64,000 bases of DNA from Streptomyces noursei (GTDB taxonomy: Bacteria; Actinomycetota; Actinomycetes; Streptomycetales; Streptomycetaceae): NCBI RefSeq assembly GCF_016917755.1, contig NZ_CP070326.1, positions 6,696,001 to 6,760,000 on the forward strand, in the 5' to 3' direction. This document shows, piece by piece, positions 61,416-64,000 of this stretch. Position 1 is the first letter of the stretch, and each line of letters begins with the position of its first letter. Under the pieces are notes generated by a model. It worked only from the letters and a program-made list of their open reading frames with translations. It searched no databases and was not told the origin of the DNA. The translations under genes were made by a program, and so were the position numbers.

Positions 61416-61559
61416 ATGCGGTTCAATCCGGCAATGTCCGTTTCGACCATGGATGTTGATCAAGGGAAATGCGGCATATGTCACACCCTTCGTGAGGAAA
61501 CTCACAGGAAGATCGCCGACTTTCCCGCTGATCCGCAGGGAATAGCGCGCTTAGCCTGA
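61416..61559 (+). CDS. Possible 47-aa protein with a CxxCH motif
   Basis: This small frame has an excellent Shine-Dalgarno (AGGAG, seven bases before ATG). The peptide has KCGICHTLREETHRKIADF, so it contains one C-x-x-C-H motif, which in longer exported proteins binds haem and in small proteins may bind metal. No signal peptide is seen. The N-terminal MRFNPAMSVSTMDVDQ is unremarkable. GC and codon bias are lower than in the neighbours, so it may be spurious or young. I recognise no family. Confidence 0.4.
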   Translation: MRFNPAMSVSTMDVDQGKCGICHTLREETHRKIADFPADPQGIARLA

Positions 61560-61643
61560 CGCTTTACACAGTTGCGTAAAACGACAACGCGCAGAAATGC
61601 AACGTTCGGCAACTCTTCCCGACCAGACGCGAGGCATACCGCA

Positions 61644-61829
61644 GTGAAGACGACGATGATGTTCCGCAACATAGCCAACCCGCGGCGCACCACCCTGGCC
61701 CATCTGGCGGACGCCGAGGAGCTCGGCACCCTGGAGGCCCCGGAGCACACCGTCGACCTGCCCCGCCAGACCGCCAACCCGCGCCGTACCGTCTTGAACG
61801 ATCTCCCGAAGCAGGACGTCACGGCCTGA
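61644..61829 (+). CDS. 61-aa protein with a duplicated ANPRRT motif
   Basis: The protein contains IANPRRTTLAHLADAEEL and later TANPRRTVLNDLPKQD, two copies of a motif ANPRRT-x-L-x-x-L about 30 residues apart, with an acidic stretch between (GTLEAPEHTVDLPRQ). The GTG start has GAGG ten bases upstream. Codon bias is normal for the genome. It is soluble with no signal or membrane segment. It sits between conservon 1 and the hydrolase gene, where S. coelicolor also has a small hypothetical gene in my memory. The two motifs may be docking or processing sites, which is inference. Confidence 0.6.
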   Translation: MKTTMMFRNIANPRRTTLAHLADAEELGTLEAPEHTVDLPRQTANPRRTVLNDLPKQDVTA

Positions 61830-61910
61830 ATGGACGGCGATGCGTACAGGCCCCCGCGATAGCCTGGAGTGTCAACTCCGGCCAATGATCATGAGGGGCA
61901 GCGGCAACCC

Positions 61911-62672
61911 GTGCGCATCGCCAGATTCTCCATCGACGGCAACGTCGGCTTCGGCGTTCTCGAAGGAGACGAACTCGACGTCATCAAGGGGCATCCGTTC
62001 GCGGAATTCGAGCGCTCGGGCCAAAAGGTCCCCCTCGACAAGGTGCGGCTGTTGCCGCCGGTCCTCCCCAACAAGGTCGTGGCGATCGGCCGCAACTACG
62101 CCGAACACGCCGCCGAACTGGGCAACGAGGTCCCGGACACGCCGGTCACCTTCTTCAAACCGTCGACGTCGGTGATCGGGTCCGGCGACCCCATCACCTA
62201 CCCCTCCTTCTCCCAGGAGCTGCACCACGAAGCGGAGCTGGCCGTCGTCATCGGCCGGATGTGCCGCGAGGTGCCCCGCGAGCGGGTCAAGGACGTCATC
62301 CTCGGCTACACCTGCGCCAACGACGTCACCGCGCGCGACGTCCAGCGCCGCGAGAAGCAGTGGGCCCGGGCCAAGGGCTTCGACAGCTCCTGCCCCCTGG
62401 GCCCCTGGATCGAGACGGACCTCGACCCGAGCGACCTCACCATCCAGTGCACGGTCAACGGCGAACAGCGCCAGCTCGGCCGCACCAGCGAGATGGTCCG
62501 CCCGATCGAGGACCTGATCGTCCACATCACCGAGGCCATGACGCTGCTCCCCGGCGACGTCGTCCTCACGGGCACCCCGGCCGGGGTCGGCCCGCTCAAC
62601 GTCGGCGACGTGGTCGCCGTCACCATCGAAGGCATCGGCACTCTCACCAACAAGGTGATCAAGCGTGGCTAA
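61911..62672 (+). CDS. Fumarylacetoacetate hydrolase family protein
   Basis: This 253-residue FAH-fold hydrolase or decarboxylase has the metal-binding region SQELHHEAELAVVIGRMCRE (Glu residues, metal ligands) and the conserved stretches AIGRNYAEHAAELGN, VTARDVQRREKQWARAKGFD and LLPGDVVLTGTPAGVGPLNV. The family includes 2-hydroxyhepta-2,4-diene-1,7-dioate isomerase, acylpyruvate hydrolase and oxaloacetate decarboxylase, so the reaction is not fixed by sequence alone. The start is the GTG at 61911; a GTG at 61869 would add 14 residues. Its end overlaps the start of gltX by eight bases, implying coupled translation. Confidence 0.9.
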   Translation: MRIARFSIDGNVGFGVLEGDELDVIKGHPFAEFERSGQKVPLDKVRLLPPVLPNKVVAIGRNYAEHAAELGNEVPDTPVTFFKPSTSVIGSGDPITYPSFSQELHHEAELAVVIGRMCREVPRERVKDVILGYTCANDVTARDVQRREKQWARAKGFDSSCPLGPWIETDLDPSDLTIQCTVNGEQRQLGRTSEMVRPIEDLIVHITEAMTLLPGDVVLTGTPAGVGPLNVGDVVAVTIEGIGTLTNKVIKRG

Positions 62673-64000
62673 CGCGACCCCCGGAACCCCCGTCCGCGTA
62701 CGTTTCTGTCCCTCCCCGACCGGCAACCCGCACGTCGGCCTGGTCCGTACCGCCCTGTTCAACTGGGCCTACGCCCGGCACACCGGCGGCCAGCTGGTCT
62801 TCCGCATCGAGGACACCGACGCGGCCCGCGACTCCGAGGAGTCCTACAACCAGCTGCTGGACTCGTTCCACTGGCTCGGCTTCGACTGGGACGAGGGCCC
62901 CGAGGTCGGCGGCCCGCACGCCCCCTACCGCCAGTCGCAGCGGATGGACCTCTACAAGGACGTCGCCGAGAAGCTGCTCGCCGCCGGCCACGCCTACCAC
63001 TGCTACTGCACCACCGAAGAGCTCGACGCCCGCCGCGAGGCCGCCCGCGCGGCCGGCAGGCCCTCCGGCTACGACGGCACCTGCCGCGAGCTGACGGCCG
63101 AGCAGAAGGCCGCCTACGAGGCCGAGGGCCGCGCCTCGATCGTCCGCTTCCGGATGCCCGACGCGCCCATCACCTTCACCGACCTGGTCCGCGGCGAACT
63201 GACCTTCACCCCGGAGAACGTCCCGGACTACGGCATCGTCCGCGCCAACGGGGCCCCGCTCTACACCCTCGTCAACCCGGTCGACGACGCCCTGATGGGC
63301 ATCACCCACGTCCTGCGCGGCGAGGACCTGCTCTCCTCCACCCCCCGCCAGATCGCCCTCTACCGGGCCCTGATCGAGCTGGGCGTCGCCTCGGCCGTCC
63401 CCGAGTTCGGCCACCTGCCCTACGTCATGGGCGAGGGCAACAAGAAGCTCTCCAAGCGCGACCCCCAGGCCAACCTCAACCTCTACCGGGAGCGCGGCTT
63501 CCTCCCCGAGGGCCTGCTGAACTACCTGTCCCTGCTGGGCTGGTCGTTCTCCGCGGACCAGGACATCTTCACCATCCCCGAGATGATCGAGAAGTTCGAC
63601 ATCGCGGACGTCAACGCCAACCCGGCCCGCTTCGACCTCAAGAAGGCCGAGGCGATCAACGCCGAGCACATCCGCCGGCTCGACGTGAAGGACTTCACCG
63701 CGGCCTGCGAGCCCTGGCTGAAGGCCCCCTTCGCCAACTGGGAGCCCGCGGACTTCGACCAGGCCGCGTGGCAGGCGATCGCCCCGCACGCCCAGACCCG
63801 CCTGACCGTCCTCTCCGAGATCACCGCCAACGTCGACTTCCTCTTCCGCACCGAGCCGGTCGACGACGAGGCGTCCTGGACCAAGGCCATGAAGGGCGAC
63901 CCGGTGGCCCTGCTCACCACCGCCCGCGCCAACCTGGAGTCCGCCGACTGGACCGCCGGCCCCGAGCCCCTCAAGCAGGCCGTCCTCGCCGCCGGCGAGC
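62665..64000 (+). CDS. gltX: Glutamyl-tRNA synthetase (3' end beyond the window)
   Basis: The first 445 residues of a class I aminoacyl-tRNA synthetase are present. The HIGH-type motif is in RFCPSPTGNPHVGLVRTAL, the glutamate-recognition and connective region follows (HCYCTTEELDARREAAR), and the KMSKS-type motif is in NKKLSKRDPQANLNLYRERG. The enzyme charges tRNA-Glu and, in actinobacteria without GlnRS, also tRNA-Gln for later amidation. The gene overlaps the preceding hydrolase by eight bases. The C-terminal anticodon-binding domain continues past the edge. Confidence 0.95.
   Translation, partial: MANATPGTPVRVRFCPSPTGNPHVGLVRTALFNWAYARHTGGQLVFRIEDTDAARDSEESYNQLLDSFHWLGFDWDEGPEVGGPHAPYRQSQRMDLYKDVAEKLLAAGHAYHCYCTTEELDARREAARAAGRPSGYDGTCRELTAEQKAAYEAEGRASIVRFRMPDAPITFTDLVRGELTFTPENVPDYGIVRANGAPLYTLVNPVDDALMGITHVLRGEDLLSSTPRQIALYRALIELGVASAVPEFGHLPYVMGEGNKKLSKRDPQANLNLYRERGFLPEGLLNYLSLLGWSFSADQDIFTIPEMIEKFDIADVNANPARFDLKKAEAINAEHIRRLDVKDFTAACEPWLKAPFANWEPADFDQAAWQAIAPHAQTRLTVLSEITANVDFLFRTEPVDDEASWTKAMKGDPVALLTTARANLESADWTAGPEPLKQAVLAAGE

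Noticed and set aside
61644..61829. Lanthipeptide or other named RiPP precursor
   Set aside because: No modification enzyme is nearby and the core lacks Cys; the duplicated ANPRRT motif alone does not support it.

Overview
The window is high-GC actinobacterial chromosome, almost certainly from a Streptomyces. The evidence is strongly C/G-biased third codon positions, many GTG starts with purine-rich Shine-Dalgarno sites, Tat-dependent secreted enzymes, two conservons, and a gene order (GGDEF/EAL protein, ilvB-ilvN-ilvC-serA, proline catabolism, leuB, ilvE, urease, agmatine deiminase, cimA, accB-accE, two conservons, gltX) that matches my memory of the S. coelicolor core chromosome. No rRNA, tRNA, CRISPR array, prophage or intact insertion sequence was seen.

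Layout. 1-11.2 kb: a broken phospholipase C gene, an MMPL exporter, a membrane protein with a low-complexity head, a large ATPase-type LuxR regulator, a sugar-dehydrogenase-like lipoprotein, and a divergent aldo/keto reductase and 2-hydroxyacid dehydrogenase. 11.4-21.8 kb: a GGDEF/EAL gene broken by a 748-bp tandem duplication, then ilvBNC behind a leader-peptide attenuator, serA, and a PRC-barrel protein. 21.9-30.4 kb: two secreted phosphatases flanking a PucR regulator and the proline catabolic genes. 30.5-42.7 kb: leuB, ilvE, a nitrogen-salvage cluster (NCS1 permease, ureAB, ureC, agmatine deiminase, TetR regulator, MHS-type carboxylate transporter) with three matching operator-like sites, and cimA behind its own apparent isoleucine attenuator. 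42.7-50.7 kb: a low-GC remnant of an AIPR-type phage-resistance gene, yceI, a family 8 polysaccharide lyase, accB-accE, and the decayed 3' halves of a divergent MFS/dihydroxyacetone kinase pair. 50.7-64 kb: two tandem conservons (cvnDCBA on the minus strand), two small unknown genes, a fumarylacetoacetate hydrolase family gene and the start of gltX.

Functional theme. The central part gathers branched-chain amino acid synthesis (ilvBNC, leuB, ilvE, cimA), serine synthesis, and proline, urea and agmatine breakdown. Two of the branched-chain operons carry visible leader peptides with regulatory codons in front of T-tailed hairpins. Four loci are decayed (phospholipase C, GGDEF/EAL, AIPR, MFS/dhaL). 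The GGDEF/EAL break is unusual because recombination between its 747-bp direct repeats would restore the gene exactly.

Three short tandem repeats (12, 14 and 7 bp units) each start on the stop codon of a gene and repeat that TGA. I know of no named class for this.
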